A stretch of 48,645 nucleotides of DNA, taken from positions 1 to 48,645 of the forward strand of contig CAIMWE010000157.1 in assembly GCA_903845115.1 (NCBI GenBank). The letters are read 5' to 3'. The stretch comes from an uncultured Acidobacteriota bacterium. GTDB taxonomy: Bacteria; Acidobacteriota; Thermoanaerobaculia; UBA5066. Positions 7,763 to 16,572 of this stretch are shown here, piece by piece. The number at the start of each line of letters is the position of its first letter. Positions within the stretch are counted from its first letter, which is position 1. The notes beneath the pieces were generated by a model. That model saw only the letters and a program-made list of their open reading frames with translations, did not search any database and was not told where the DNA came from. A program made the translations under genes and the position numbers.

Positions 7763-8890
7763 ATGGACGTCGACAGCTCTCCGGCCCCGTGCGGCGAGCG
7801 GCTCGCCGCCCTCGACCTCTTTCGCGGCGCGACGGTGGCCGCGATGCTCTTCGTGAACAACCCCGGCGACTGGGGACACCTCCTCCGCCCGTTCGGCCAC
7901 GCCGAGTGGCACGGGTGGACGCCGACCGACCTGATCTTCCCGTTCTTCCTCTTCATCGTCGGGACGTCGGGCGTCCTCTCCCTCGAGAAACGCCGCGCCG
8001 CCGGGGCGAGCGACCGGGAGCTGGCCCGCCACGCCGCGGTCCGCGGCATGATGATCGTCCTGGTCGGCTGGGCCATGGCCTGGTTCCCCTTCACGCCGGA
8101 GAGGCTGACGCGCCTCCGGATCCCCGGCGTCCTGCCGCGAATCGGCGCCGTCTACCTCCTCGGCACCTGCCTCGTCCTCCTCTTCCGGAAGCGGCGGGCC
8201 TGGATGGTCCTCCTCGCGGCCGCGGTCCTCCTCTCCGTCCACACCTTCCTCCTGACCGGCCTCGGCTTCGACCTGACCCGCGAAGGGAACGTCCAGCGCT
8301 TCGTCGACCTCGCCCTGCTGAAGGGGCACCTCTGGAAGAGGGACTGGGACCCCGAGGGGATCGTCTCGACCCTCTCGGCCGTCGCGACGCTCCTGACCGG
8401 GACTCTCGCGGGGTTCTGGCTGAAGTCGGACCGCCCGCTCGGCCGGAGGGTGACGGGGCTCGTCCTCTGCGGCCTCGCCGCGGCGGCGGCGGGAGAGCTC
8501 TGGGGCCTGTCGCTCCCCGTGAACAAGAACCTCTGGACCGGCTCCTACGTCCTCCTGACGTCGGGGTTCGCGGCGGCCTCGCTGGGCCTCTCGATTCTCC
8601 TCGTCGACGGGATGGGGCTCGTCAAGCCTCCCGGCTTCTTCTACACGTTCGGGACGAATCCCCTCCTGGCATTCGTCCTCTCGGGCCTCGGCACCAAGAC
8701 GCTCGGCCTCGTGAAGTGGGCCGGCGCGGGCGGAGCGACGACCTCGCTCCACTCGTTTCTCTACCGGGGATCCTTCGGGCGCCTCCCGAGCCCGGTCCTC
8801 GCCTCGCACCTCTGGGCGGTCGCGGTCGTCGTCCTCTGGTACCTCGTCCTCCGCGCCTTCGAGCGGCGCGGCTGGTACTGGAAGGTCTGA
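7763..8890 (+). CDS. NagX/HGSNAT-like membrane acyltransferase
   Basis: 375 residues with about ten hydrophobic segments. The N-terminus RLAALDLFRGATVAAML and the downstream TPTDLIFPFFLFIVGTS are hallmarks of the family related to heparan-alpha-glucosaminide N-acetyltransferase (DUF5009/NagX). LRIPGVLPRIGAVYLLG and FFYTFGTNPLLAFVLSG are further conserved blocks. In other bacteria nagX is found with GlcNAc genes and is thought to act on amino sugars at the membrane, but its reaction is not firmly established. The gene converges on murQ with a 13-bp gap, which supports a role in handling murein sugars. Confidence 0.8.
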   Translation: MDVDSSPAPCGERLAALDLFRGATVAAMLFVNNPGDWGHLLRPFGHAEWHGWTPTDLIFPFFLFIVGTSGVLSLEKRRAAGASDRELARHAAVRGMMIVLVGWAMAWFPFTPERLTRLRIPGVLPRIGAVYLLGTCLVLLFRKRRAWMVLLAAAVLLSVHTFLLTGLGFDLTREGNVQRFVDLALLKGHLWKRDWDPEGIVSTLSAVATLLTGTLAGFWLKSDRPLGRRVTGLVLCGLAAAAAGELWGLSLPVNKNLWTGSYVLLTSGFAAASLGLSILLVDGMGLVKPPGFFYTFGTNPLLAFVLSGLGTKTLGLVKWAGAGGATTSLHSFLYRGSFGRLPSPVLASHLWAVAVVVLWYLVLRAFERRGWYWKV

Positions 8891-8903
8891 CCGGGGAACA
8901 GGG

Positions 8904-9761
8904 TCAGGAGCCCGGGGGCCCGGGCCTCTCCTCGAGCGCCCTGGCGACCGAGCCCGCCCACGACGCGAGGTGCGCCCGGGCGGCTTCCGGCGCCAGGTCC
9001 CACCGGCCCGCGATCAGCGCCACCGGAAGGTCCCAGCCCGACTCCTCGAGCAGCCACTCGGCCCGCTCGGACGTCTCGCCCAGGATCTTCGCGGCGATCC
9101 GGACCGCGCGGGCGCGGAGCTTCGCGTTCGTCGGCCGCACCGCGACCATGAGGCCGTCGACGACGAGCCCCCGCTCCGCCATGACGGCGGTCGACAGCAT
9201 GTTCAGCGCCAGCTTCTGGGCCGTTCCCGCCTTCATCCGGGTCGACCCTTCGAGGACCTCCGCTCCCGTGTCGAGGAGGACCGGGATCTCGGCCAGCTCC
9301 AGGAGCGGCGTCCGGGGCGTGCAGACGAGCGCGACCGTCAGCGCGCCCGCCTCCCGCGCGTGCCGGAGCGCCCCGGCGACGTAGGGGGTCCGTCCGCTCG
9401 CGGCGAGGCCCACCACCGCGTCGCGCGCCGTCATCCCGGCCGCGGCCAGGTCCCGTCCGCCGGCGGCCTCGTCGTCCTCTGCCCCTTCGACCGCGCGGAA
9501 CATCGCCTCGGGGCCCCCGGCCAGGAGCGCCGTGACGAGCCCCGGGTCGGTCCCGAAGGTGGGCGGCAGCTCGGCGGCGTCGAGGACCGCCAGCCGCCCG
9601 CTCGTCCCGGCCCCCACGTTGAACCACCGGCCGCCCGCCGCGAGCCGCCCGGCCAGCGCCTCCGCCGCCCGTTCGAGCGCCGGGAGGGCGGCCCCCACCG
9701 CGTCGAACGCGGTCCGGTCCGCCTCGTGGATCCTCCTGAGGAGGGCCGGGATCCCGCTCAC
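8904..9761 (-). CDS. murQ: N-acetylmuramic acid 6-phosphate etherase
   Basis: 285 residues, close to the usual size of about 300. MurQ removes the lactyl ether from MurNAc-6-phosphate to give GlcNAc-6-phosphate and D-lactate. The SIS sugar-phosphate fold is clear: NVGAGTSGRLAVLDAAELPPTFG carries the family's active-site Glu, and the tail signature EGSTRMKAGTAQKLALNM is diagnostic. The GTG start overlaps the stop of the kinase gene (9758-10711) as GTGA, so the two should be translated together at fixed ratio. The protein has no signal and is cytoplasmic. Confidence 0.93.
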   Translation of the reverse strand: MSGIPALLRRIHEADRTAFDAVGAALPALERAAEALAGRLAAGGRWFNVGAGTSGRLAVLDAAELPPTFGTDPGLVTALLAGGPEAMFRAVEGAEDDEAAGGRDLAAAGMTARDAVVGLAASGRTPYVAGALRHAREAGALTVALVCTPRTPLLELAEIPVLLDTGAEVLEGSTRMKAGTAQKLALNMLSTAVMAERGLVVDGLMVAVRPTNAKLRARAVRIAAKILGETSERAEWLLEESGWDLPVALIAGRWDLAPEAARAHLASWAGSVARALEERPGPPGS

Positions 9762-10711
9762 GCCGATCCGGCTGCCTCGGCAGCCTCGGCGGCGACGGCG
9801 ATCCTCACGGCGCCGATCTCCGGCGGGAACGCCGCCTGGCCCGCCGTCGCCCTCGGCGCCACGGACGCGAGCGCCTCGCGGACCGGGTCGAGGATCAGCG
9901 CCCCCGCGCCGAACACCCCCCCGACCGTCGCTACGCGGAACGCGTCGCCCAGCATCCCGAGCTTCCTCGCCACCGTCACCGCCGCAAGCCCCAGCTCCGC
10001 CCCCGCGCGCCGGAAGATCTCGAGCGAGAGGACGTCCCCCTGCCGCGCGGCGTCGAGGACCATCGGGTAGAACGCGGCGACCTCCGAGGGGCCCCCGTCC
10101 ACGCGGTGGACCTTCAGGAGGAGCTCGGCCGGGGTACCGATTCCCTCGGACGAGAGGACCGTCGTCCGGAGGAGCGTGTCGGGGCCGCGCCCGTCCAGGT
10201 CCCTCATGACCGCCATCAGCCCCTCGCGGGCGATCGCATATCCCGATCCCTCGTCGCCGAGCAGCGGGCCCCACCCGCCGGCGCGGGCCTCTTCCCCCTT
10301 CGCGTTCCGCCCGAACGCGATCGCCCCCGTCCCGGCGATCAGGACGATCCCGGGCGTCCCCACCGGCCCCTCCGACGCGCCTGCCAGGGCGATCCGGGCA
10401 TCCGTCGTCACCTGGATCCTCCCGAAGCCGAAGATCTTCTCGAGGCCCCACTGGAGCCGCTCCCGGAGGCCGGTCGCGTCCACCCCGGCGATGCCGCAGC
10501 AGATCCGCCGGACGTCCCCCTGCCCGACGCCCGCGGCCGAGAGCGCGTCGTCGAGCGCCTCGTGGATCACCTCCATCACGTGCGCCAGCGACCCCCGGGA
10601 GGCGTTGGACGCTCCGGCGGTCCCGCGCCCCCGGATCACGAGGTCCTCCGCCGCCACGACCGCTCGCGTCCTCGTCCCGCCGCCGTCGATGCCGACGTAC
10701 AGTGCTGACAT
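9758..10711 (-). CDS. BadF/BcrA-type sugar kinase, probable MurNAc/GlcNAc kinase
   Basis: 317 residues. The N-terminal phosphate-1 motif YVGIDGGGTRTRAVV, the IAGTGAIAFGRN block and GWGPLLGDEGSGYAIAREGL identify the BadF/BadG/BcrA/BcrD ATPase family, which includes the GlcNAc kinase NagK and the MurNAc/GlcNAc kinase MurK. Coupling to murQ points to MurNAc phosphorylation, giving MurNAc-6-phosphate as the MurQ substrate. GlcNAc may be a second substrate. The ATG lies 6 nt after TACACT, so the mRNA is probably leaderless. A divergent leaderless promoter serves the glycosyltransferase at 10760. Confidence 0.85.
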   Translation of the reverse strand: MSALYVGIDGGGTRTRAVVAAEDLVIRGRGTAGASNASRGSLAHVMEVIHEALDDALSAAGVGQGDVRRICCGIAGVDATGLRERLQWGLEKIFGFGRIQVTTDARIALAGASEGPVGTPGIVLIAGTGAIAFGRNAKGEEARAGGWGPLLGDEGSGYAIAREGLMAVMRDLDGRGPDTLLRTTVLSSEGIGTPAELLLKVHRVDGGPSEVAAFYPMVLDAARQGDVLSLEIFRRAGAELGLAAVTVARKLGMLGDAFRVATVGGVFGAGALILDPVREALASVAPRATAGQAAFPPEIGAVRIAVAAEAAEAAGSA

Positions 10712-10717
10712 GCCCGA

Positions 10718-10723
10718 AGTGTA
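10718..10723 (-). promoter_or_regulatory. Leaderless-type -10 box TACACT for the kinase-murQ operon
   Basis: TACACT on the minus strand ends 6 nt before ATG 10711. Confidence 0.5.
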
Positions 10724-10747
10724 GTCGGGCCCGGACCGCGGCGCCGT

Positions 10748-10753
10748 TAAGAT
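10748..10753 (+). promoter_or_regulatory. Leaderless-type -10 box TAAGAT for the TPR glycosyltransferase
   Basis: TAAGAT ends 6 nt before GTG 10760. It is 25 bp from the divergent kinase box, so the two promoters are almost back to back. Confidence 0.5.
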
Positions 10754-10759
10754 CCCTCC

Positions 10760-12589
10760 GTGACGCCGCGTTCCAGAGCGATCGGCCTCCTCGCAGTCAC
10801 GGCCGCGGCGCTCGCCGCCCGGGCGATCGTCCTGGCGTCGCTGGACGGCCACCCCCTCCTCCGCCCCGAGGGAGGGCTCGACACCGACGTCTACGTCGAC
10901 CTGGCCCGGAGGGTCGCCGGGGGCGACCTCTTCCTCCGCTCGGCCCCGGAGCCGTTCTTCGTCTCCCCGCTCTACGTCTACTTCGCGGCTCTCGTCCTCT
11001 TCGTCACGGGCGGCTCGCTCTTCGCGGTGACGGCGGTCCAGGTGCTCCTCGGAGCCGCGGCGGTCTGGCTGGCCGGCGATGCCGCGCGGCGCCTCTTCGG
11101 GGACGCCGCCGCCGTCCCCGCGGCCCTCCTCCTCGCCCTCACGGGAGTGGTGGCCTTCCACGAGGCGACCCTCCTCCAGTCGGCGCTGGACCCGTTCCTG
11201 GCGGCGCTCGTGCTCTGGCTCCTGACGAGGGCGCTCGGATCGGACCGACTCGGGGCGTTCCTCCAGACCGGCCTGGCCCTCGGACTCTTCGCCCTCAATC
11301 GGCCGAACGTCCTCCCGTGGGCGGGCGTGGCGGCGCTCCTCCTGCTCGTCTCGCGGGGGGTCCGGAGCGGCGGGAGATCCGCCGCGGCCCTCCTCCTCGG
11401 GACCGCGCTCGGCGTCGCCCCCGCCGCCGTCCGCAATCTCACCGTCTCCGGCGAGCCCGTCCTCGTCTCCTCGCACGGCGGCCTGAACTTCCTCGTCGGC
11501 AACGGACCCGGGGCGAACGGCGTCTATCGCTGGCTGGACGGCATCACGCCCAACATCTCTGGGCAGGCGGCCGACGCGAAGCGGATCGCCGAGGCGGAGG
11601 CCGGACGGCCGCTGACCGCCCGGGAGACGTCGGCGCACTTCGCCGGCAAGGCCTGGGCCTGGATCTCCTCCGAGCGAGCGGCCGCGGCGAAGCTGTTCGC
11701 GCGGAAGGTCTGGTACGTCCTCTCCGGCGACGAGGCGCCGCTCAACTACCCCTATCCCTGGTACCGGCGCGAGACCGCCGCCCTGAGGCTCCTTCCCGTC
11801 GGACCGTGGCTCCTGGTCCCCCTCGGCGCGGCGGGCCTCGCGCTCGGCCTCGCCGGCGCGTCCGGCCTCTCCCGGCGGGACTTCGCCGTCTGGGCCTCTT
11901 TCCCGCCCGTGTACGTCCTGCTGGTCGCCGCCTTCTTCGTCGCCACGCGCTACCGCCTGCCGCTTGCCGTCCCGCTCGCGACGGCGGGAGGCGGCGCGGT
12001 CGCCCTCCTCGCCGCGGCGATTCGCGTGAGGGACTTCCGCCGTCCGGCCCTCGCCGCGGCCGTCGCCCTTCCCATGGCCGCCGTCGCACTCTGGCCGACA
12101 GGACTCGACGACGCTTCCGCGGAGGAAGAGGCGAGGTGGGTCCTCCACCTCGTCGACGCCGGCGACCCCACGGCCCGGGCGCGAGCCGACGCCCTCGCCC
12201 GCCGGTACGTCCATCCGGGCGTCCTCTGGTTCCGCGTCGGGCAGGCCCAGGCGGTGGCCGGACGCCTCGACGAGGCGATCGGCTCGTTCGAGAGATCGCT
12301 CGACATCGACGCGCACCAGGAAGAGACCGAGAGGCTCCTCGCCGAAGCGCACTCCCGCCGGGGAATCGAGCGGACTCTCGCCGGGAACCTCGACGGCGCG
12401 CGTCAGGACCTCGAGACGGCGGTCCGCCTCGCGCCGAACGACCCCAGGGCCAGGCTGAACCTCGCGGCAGTCCTGGCCGACCAGGGGGATCGCGCCCGGG
12501 CCCGTATGCTGGCCCGCGAAGCCCTCGCCCTCGAGCCAGGCTACGAGAAGGCCCGGGCCCTCCTTCGCGCCCTCGACCGCCTCAAATAG
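10760..12589 (+). CDS. Membrane glycosyltransferase (GT39/ArnT-like) with C-terminal TPR repeats
   Basis: 609 residues. Roughly 10 to 12 hydrophobic segments cover residues 5-455. The acidic GGLDTDVYVDLARR after the first segment corresponds to the Asp-containing loop of lipid-linked-sugar glycosyltransferases of the GT-C fold (ArnT, PMT, GT39). FVATRYRLPLAVPLA is a typical late segment. From about 490 to 609 come soluble TPR-like helix pairs (GRLDEAIGSFERSLDID, then GNLDGARQDLETAVRL). It probably moves a sugar from polyprenyl phosphate to an acceptor outside the cytoplasm; donor and acceptor are unknown. It ends at a terminator shared with the TonB receptor gene. Confidence 0.75.
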   Translation: MTPRSRAIGLLAVTAAALAARAIVLASLDGHPLLRPEGGLDTDVYVDLARRVAGGDLFLRSAPEPFFVSPLYVYFAALVLFVTGGSLFAVTAVQVLLGAAAVWLAGDAARRLFGDAAAVPAALLLALTGVVAFHEATLLQSALDPFLAALVLWLLTRALGSDRLGAFLQTGLALGLFALNRPNVLPWAGVAALLLLVSRGVRSGGRSAAALLLGTALGVAPAAVRNLTVSGEPVLVSSHGGLNFLVGNGPGANGVYRWLDGITPNISGQAADAKRIAEAEAGRPLTARETSAHFAGKAWAWISSERAAAAKLFARKVWYVLSGDEAPLNYPYPWYRRETAALRLLPVGPWLLVPLGAAGLALGLAGASGLSRRDFAVWASFPPVYVLLVAAFFVATRYRLPLAVPLATAGGGAVALLAAAIRVRDFRRPALAAAVALPMAAVALWPTGLDDASAEEEARWVLHLVDAGDPTARARADALARRYVHPGVLWFRVGQAQAVAGRLDEAIGSFERSLDIDAHQEETERLLAEAHSRRGIERTLAGNLDGARQDLETAVRLAPNDPRARLNLAAVLADQGDRARARMLAREALALEPGYEKARALLRALDRLK

Positions 12590-12615
12590 GAAGGCCCGGG
12601 AAGCCCCGGGCCTTC
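12590..12615. terminator. Bidirectional terminator hairpin
   Basis: Perfect 11-bp arms (GAAGGCCCGGG and its complement) with an AAGC loop lie between the convergent genes ending at 12589 and 12641. T-rich bases follow on the plus strand. Confidence 0.75.
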
Positions 12616-12640
12616 TTCCAGCTCGCTAGGGAACCGGCGG

Positions 12641-15364
12641 TCAGAAGTCGAGGAGGGCCGACAGGACGAACCGCCGCGGCGCCGACCAGGAGGTCGCCTG
12701 TCCGAAGGAGGGGTTCGGCTTGGTCGTTCCCTGGGGACCCATGGTCGATGCGGGGGTTCCGTTGACGTAGGCGTCGAGGTACTGGAGCTTGTTGACGCTG
12801 AGGACCGCCTGCGTGTTGAAGACGTTCCCCACGCGGCCCTCGATGCGGAGCCCTACGTCGCATCCCAGCTTGAAGGAGTAGGCCGCCGACAGGTCGAGGT
12901 TCGACCAGCCGCCGAGACGGCGCGAGCCGGCCGGCTCGAGGTAACGGTTCTGGCCGCCCGTGGCGTCGTACCCCTGGGCCTGCCAGGCGGTCCCGCTCTG
13001 GTACCTGTAGTAGCCCCCCAGCGAGAGTCCGAACGGGAACGAGTAGTTCGCGAAGATCTTCAGGAGGTGCGGGTGGTCCTGCGTCAGCGTGCCGTTCCGG
13101 TTCGGCTCGAACGTGTTGGCCCCCGGGCCGTCCTCGAGGATCGAGGAGGAGTTGAAGATGGTGATCGACGCGTAGTCGAGGTCGAAGTTCCCCTCCAGCT
13201 TGCTGTAGGTGTAGTTGATGTCGGCAGACCAGTTGTCCGAGAACCGCTTGTTGATGTCCAGCGTCACCCCCCGGTAGTAGCGCCGGGCCCAGGGGAGGTT
13301 CTCGATCATGAACGACCCGTTGTAGTTGGTCGGGTCGATCGGAGCGTCTTCCAGGGCGTCGTGCAGCGCCCGGTACTGGTAGTAGGCCTCGACCGAGAGC
13401 GTCTTCGTCACCGGCGCCGCATAGCCGAACATGATCTCGTCCTGGTAGGGCGCTTTCAGGTCCTGAGGGATGACCTTCCCCGTCGAAGCTCCTCGCACCG
13501 TCTCGTAGAGCCACTTCCCGCTCAGGTCGAAGTACTCGTAGTCCTGCCGGATCCGGTACGGCGCCCACGAGCGGGCCGCGGACTTCTGGTCGAGGCCGCT
13601 GTACTTGCCGTAGTTGAAGTAGACCTTGTCCCCCTTGACCAGCTCGGTGTTGTAGACGACGCCGAAGCGGGGCTGGACCTCCTTGTCCCAGCCGAAGGTC
13701 GCGAAGTTGTACCGGGTCTCCGAGGCGAGCGGGATGGCGGTCGTGCCGCCGCAGACGACGCTGCCGGCGGGACAGATCTGGGCGAAGTCGTCCTTGTTGA
13801 AAAGGACACCGACCGTCACGGAGAGGCGGTTCCAGGTCATCGTGTCCTGGAGGAAGATCGAGTACGTCCGTCCCCTGCCCAGCTGCTTGGGCTGGGTGTT
13901 GTAGAAGTCGGTCCGGAGGTTCGAGGCCAGCGTCGTGAAGTTCCCCCAGCCGTTCGACTGCCGGACGAAGTTGTAGTCGTCGTTCTCGTACCCGCCGCCG
14001 ACCTTGATCTGGTGCTGCGTCTGGCCCCAATCCAGGAACTGGCTGGCCGACAGCTTGATCTCGTCGCGGAGGTAGTCGTCTCCGGTCGACGCGTACTGGT
14101 AGACCCCGACGTTGCCACCGAGCCGCGCCGGGTCGACGTAGGCGCCGAAGGCCCCGAGATTGGCCGGGTCGACCTGGGGGGGGCGGCTCGAGAGGATGGT
14201 CTGAGCCTGCGTCAGGTCGGATTCCTTCGTGTGGACGTACTTGGCCTCGACGAAGGAGTTGCTCGAGATGAACCAGCTCGCCGAGACGTTCCCGACCAGG
14301 TTGGTCACGTCGCTTCCCCAGGCCGCGGTCGGGGAGTCGTAGATCGAGTTGAACCCTTCCTGTGTCTTCTGCGGCAGGACGCGGAAGCTGGCGTTCATGA
14401 GAAGGGACTGCCCGATGTTCCCGGTCAGCTTGCCGAAGTAGTCCTGGTTCGTGATCTTCGTGTCCGGGTGGGACCCGTAGATGCTCGATTGCGCGGAGTC
14501 CTTCTCGCCGTAGTACCGGCCCGAGACGTAGCCGAAGAGGACGTCCTTGAAGATCGGGAAGCCGACGGAGGCGGCGCCGTCGTAGACGTCGACATCCTGG
14601 TTGATCGTGTTCTTGTAGGCGGCCCGGAAGGAGCTCGGCATCGCCTCGACGAAGACGGCTCCGTGGAAGTCGTTCGTCCCCGACTTCGTGACGGCGTTGA
14701 CGATCGCCCCCTGGGTCCGGCCGAATTCAGCCGTGATCCCGCCCGTCTTGATGTTGAAGTCGGCGACGTCGAGCTGGTTGGTGTCGATCCCGAGGTTACC
14801 GTAGCCCGGGTTCGTGATGCTGACGCCGTCGACCATGTACTTATTGTCCTGCCGGCTGCCGCCCGCGATGGCCATGCCGATGCCGTCTGGCGCTGCGGCG
14901 CCTGGGATCAGCTGGAGCATGCCGGCGTAGCTCCTGGGGAGCGGGAGGTCCTTGATCGTCTCGGCCCCGTAGTTGAAGTTGACCTCCGCCGACTTCGTGT
15001 CGACCGAGGACGCGACGACCTCCACGGCCGTCTCGGTTCCGCCCTTCAACGCGAGCTCGATCTGATAGTCGTTGTCGACCTGGACGGTCACCGTTCGGAC
15101 CGACTTTCCGAGCCCCTGCAGCTCGGCGGACACCGTGTACCTCCCGGGGAGGAGACGCTGGAAGTTGTACGCTCCGCTGGCGCTCGTGGTCATGGTCCGG
15201 CCCGCGGGAAGCTGCGGACCGAAGACCTTCACCATGACTCCAGGGAGCGCCCCTCCGCTGGCGTCGGAGACCTTCCCGGAGATCGAGCCCGTCTCGCCCG
15301 CCATGATCGTCAGGGCGGGGACGAGAAGCACGACCAGCAATACGAGTCGTAGACCTCGGCGCAT
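12641..15364 (-). CDS. TonB-dependent receptor, Oar-like, with carboxypeptidase-regulatory N-terminal domain
   Basis: 907 residues. A signal peptide (LRLVLLVVLLVPALTIMAG) is followed by a carboxypeptidase-regulatory-like domain at about 25-110 (GSISGKVSDASGGALPGV, RLLPGRYTVSAELQG). The plug is at about 125-235 (NKYMVDGVSITNPG, FGRTQGAIVNAVTKSGTN), and an outer-membrane barrel runs to a terminal aromatic residue (VLSALLDF). The ligand cannot be read from sequence. Its place between murQ and the SIS gene makes murein fragments or amino sugars plausible (inference). Unlike its neighbours it has a strong GGGAGGAGG ribosome site 6 nt before the ATG and a leadered promoter. Confidence 0.9.
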   Translation of the reverse strand: MRRGLRLVLLVVLLVPALTIMAGETGSISGKVSDASGGALPGVMVKVFGPQLPAGRTMTTSASGAYNFQRLLPGRYTVSAELQGLGKSVRTVTVQVDNDYQIELALKGGTETAVEVVASSVDTKSAEVNFNYGAETIKDLPLPRSYAGMLQLIPGAAAPDGIGMAIAGGSRQDNKYMVDGVSITNPGYGNLGIDTNQLDVADFNIKTGGITAEFGRTQGAIVNAVTKSGTNDFHGAVFVEAMPSSFRAAYKNTINQDVDVYDGAASVGFPIFKDVLFGYVSGRYYGEKDSAQSSIYGSHPDTKITNQDYFGKLTGNIGQSLLMNASFRVLPQKTQEGFNSIYDSPTAAWGSDVTNLVGNVSASWFISSNSFVEAKYVHTKESDLTQAQTILSSRPPQVDPANLGAFGAYVDPARLGGNVGVYQYASTGDDYLRDEIKLSASQFLDWGQTQHQIKVGGGYENDDYNFVRQSNGWGNFTTLASNLRTDFYNTQPKQLGRGRTYSIFLQDTMTWNRLSVTVGVLFNKDDFAQICPAGSVVCGGTTAIPLASETRYNFATFGWDKEVQPRFGVVYNTELVKGDKVYFNYGKYSGLDQKSAARSWAPYRIRQDYEYFDLSGKWLYETVRGASTGKVIPQDLKAPYQDEIMFGYAAPVTKTLSVEAYYQYRALHDALEDAPIDPTNYNGSFMIENLPWARRYYRGVTLDINKRFSDNWSADINYTYSKLEGNFDLDYASITIFNSSSILEDGPGANTFEPNRNGTLTQDHPHLLKIFANYSFPFGLSLGGYYRYQSGTAWQAQGYDATGGQNRYLEPAGSRRLGGWSNLDLSAAYSFKLGCDVGLRIEGRVGNVFNTQAVLSVNKLQYLDAYVNGTPASTMGPQGTTKPNPSFGQATSWSAPRRFVLSALLDF

Positions 15365-15399
15365 TGAAATCCTCCTCCCGGGTGCTATTGCGAGCTCCC

Positions 15400-15428
15400 A
15401 GTATTCCGGAGAGCCCGTCTCGATTGAA
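15400..15428 (-). promoter_or_regulatory. Candidate promoter of the TonB receptor gene
   Basis: TTCAAT, 17 nt, then AATACT on the minus strand, giving an mRNA leader of about 30 nt that contains the Shine-Dalgarno sequence at 15371-15379. Matches to consensus are partial. Confidence 0.35.
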
Positions 15429-15487
15429 TGATGCGGGGGAGTCTACCGAACGGTCGACCGGTGTCAACAGATTGATGCCCGATCCGA

Positions 15488-15493
15488 TACGAT
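15488..15493 (+). promoter_or_regulatory. Leaderless-type -10 box TACGAT for the SIS gene
   Basis: TACGAT ends 6 nt before GTG 15500. Confidence 0.5.
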
Positions 15494-15499
15494 CCGGAC

Positions 15500-16540
15500 G
15501 TGTCCGATCCCGGCCTCCCTCCCGGCGCGCTCTTCCGGGCCGAGGTCCGGGAGCAGCCCGACGCGGTCGCGCGGCTGCTCGGGCGCGAGGCGAAGAGGAC
15601 CAAGGCCTTCGCCCGGAGCCTGTTGCGCCACGACCTCCGCTTCGTCCTGGTCGCCGCCCGCGGCTCGTCCGACAACGCCGCCCGCTACGCCCAGTACGCG
15701 TTCGGGATCGCCGCCTCGCTCCCGGTCGCCCTCGCGGCGCCGTCGCTGTCGACGCTCTACGGCCGGCCGCCGCGCCTCCGCAACGCCCTCGTCGTCGGGA
15801 TCTCGCAGTCCGGGCGCTCGCCCGACGTCGTCGAGGTCCTCGCGGCCGCCCGGCGCGCCGGCGCCCCGACCCTCGCGATCGTCAACGACCCCGACAGCCC
15901 GCTGGCCCGGGCGGCCTCCGAGGTCCTGCCGCTCCACGCCGGTCTCGAGCAAAGCGTGGCGGCCACGAAGACCTACACCGCGGAGCTGGCCGCCGTCGCC
16001 CTCCTGGCCCTCTCCATCGGCCGCCGGCGCGAGGAGCTGCGGCAGCTCGCGGCCGTCCCGGAGAGGATGGCGCGGGCTCTCTCCCTCGAGGAGGCCGCGG
16101 AGCGCGCCTCCTCGACGCTCGCCCCGTTCACCCGGGCCGCCGTCATCGCCCGGGGGATCAACTACCCCACCGCCTGGGAGATCGCGCTGAAGCTGAAGGA
16201 GACGGCGCTCCTGCACGCCGAGCCCTTCTCCTCCGCGGATTTCCTCCACGGCCCGATCGCGGTGGCCGGCGCCGGCTTCCCCGCGCTGATCGTGTCGCCC
16301 CCCGGCGGCGCCGCGGCGAGAGAGCTCGCGGGCCTCGCCCGCGCGCTCGCGAGGAGAGGGTGTCCGGTCCTGACGATCGGCCCGGCGAACGGGACGCTCC
16401 CGCTCCCCCGGGTTCCCGAGCTCTTCTCGCCGATGGTGGCGGTGGTGCCGGGCCAGTTCCTGGCGCTGGGACTCGCGCTCGGGCGCGGGCTGGACCCCGA
16501 CCGGCCGAGGGGGCTCCACAAAGTCACGGAAACTCGCTAG
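15500..16540 (+). CDS. SIS-domain amino-sugar isomerase/deaminase (GlmS-C/NagB-II-like)
   Basis: 346 residues with two SIS domains, like the isomerase half of GlmS but without the glutaminase half. Motifs are AARGSSDNAARYAQYAF, VVGISQSGRSPDVVEVL and SVAATKTYTAELAAVAL in the first domain, and EIALKLKETALLHAEPFS and DFLHGPIA in the second. Stand-alone proteins of this type near nag genes act as glucosamine-6-phosphate deaminases (NagB-II), which would channel MurQ-derived sugar to fructose-6-phosphate. A GlcNAc-6-phosphate deacetylase (NagA) is not in the window. The last codons and the stop lie inside a perfect 24-bp hairpin. Confidence 0.8.
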   Translation: MSDPGLPPGALFRAEVREQPDAVARLLGREAKRTKAFARSLLRHDLRFVLVAARGSSDNAARYAQYAFGIAASLPVALAAPSLSTLYGRPPRLRNALVVGISQSGRSPDVVEVLAAARRAGAPTLAIVNDPDSPLARAASEVLPLHAGLEQSVAATKTYTAELAAVALLALSIGRRREELRQLAAVPERMARALSLEEAAERASSTLAPFTRAAVIARGINYPTAWEIALKLKETALLHAEPFSSADFLHGPIAVAGAGFPALIVSPPGGAAARELAGLARALARRGCPVLTIGPANGTLPLPRVPELFSPMVAVVPGQFLALGLALGRGLDPDRPRGLHKVTETR

Positions 16541-16572
16541 GCGCCTTTGCGCCTAGCGAGTTTCCGTGACTT
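16521..16572. repeat. Perfect 52-bp palindrome with 24-bp arms across the SIS gene stop
   Basis: Arms 16521-16544 and 16549-16572 are exact reverse complements separated by CTTT. The left arm holds the last codons and TAG of the SIS gene, and the right arm is its inverted copy. The stem is far longer than an ordinary terminator and has no strong T tract. It may stop transcription, protect the mRNA end, or be the scar of an inverted duplication. Confidence 0.9.
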
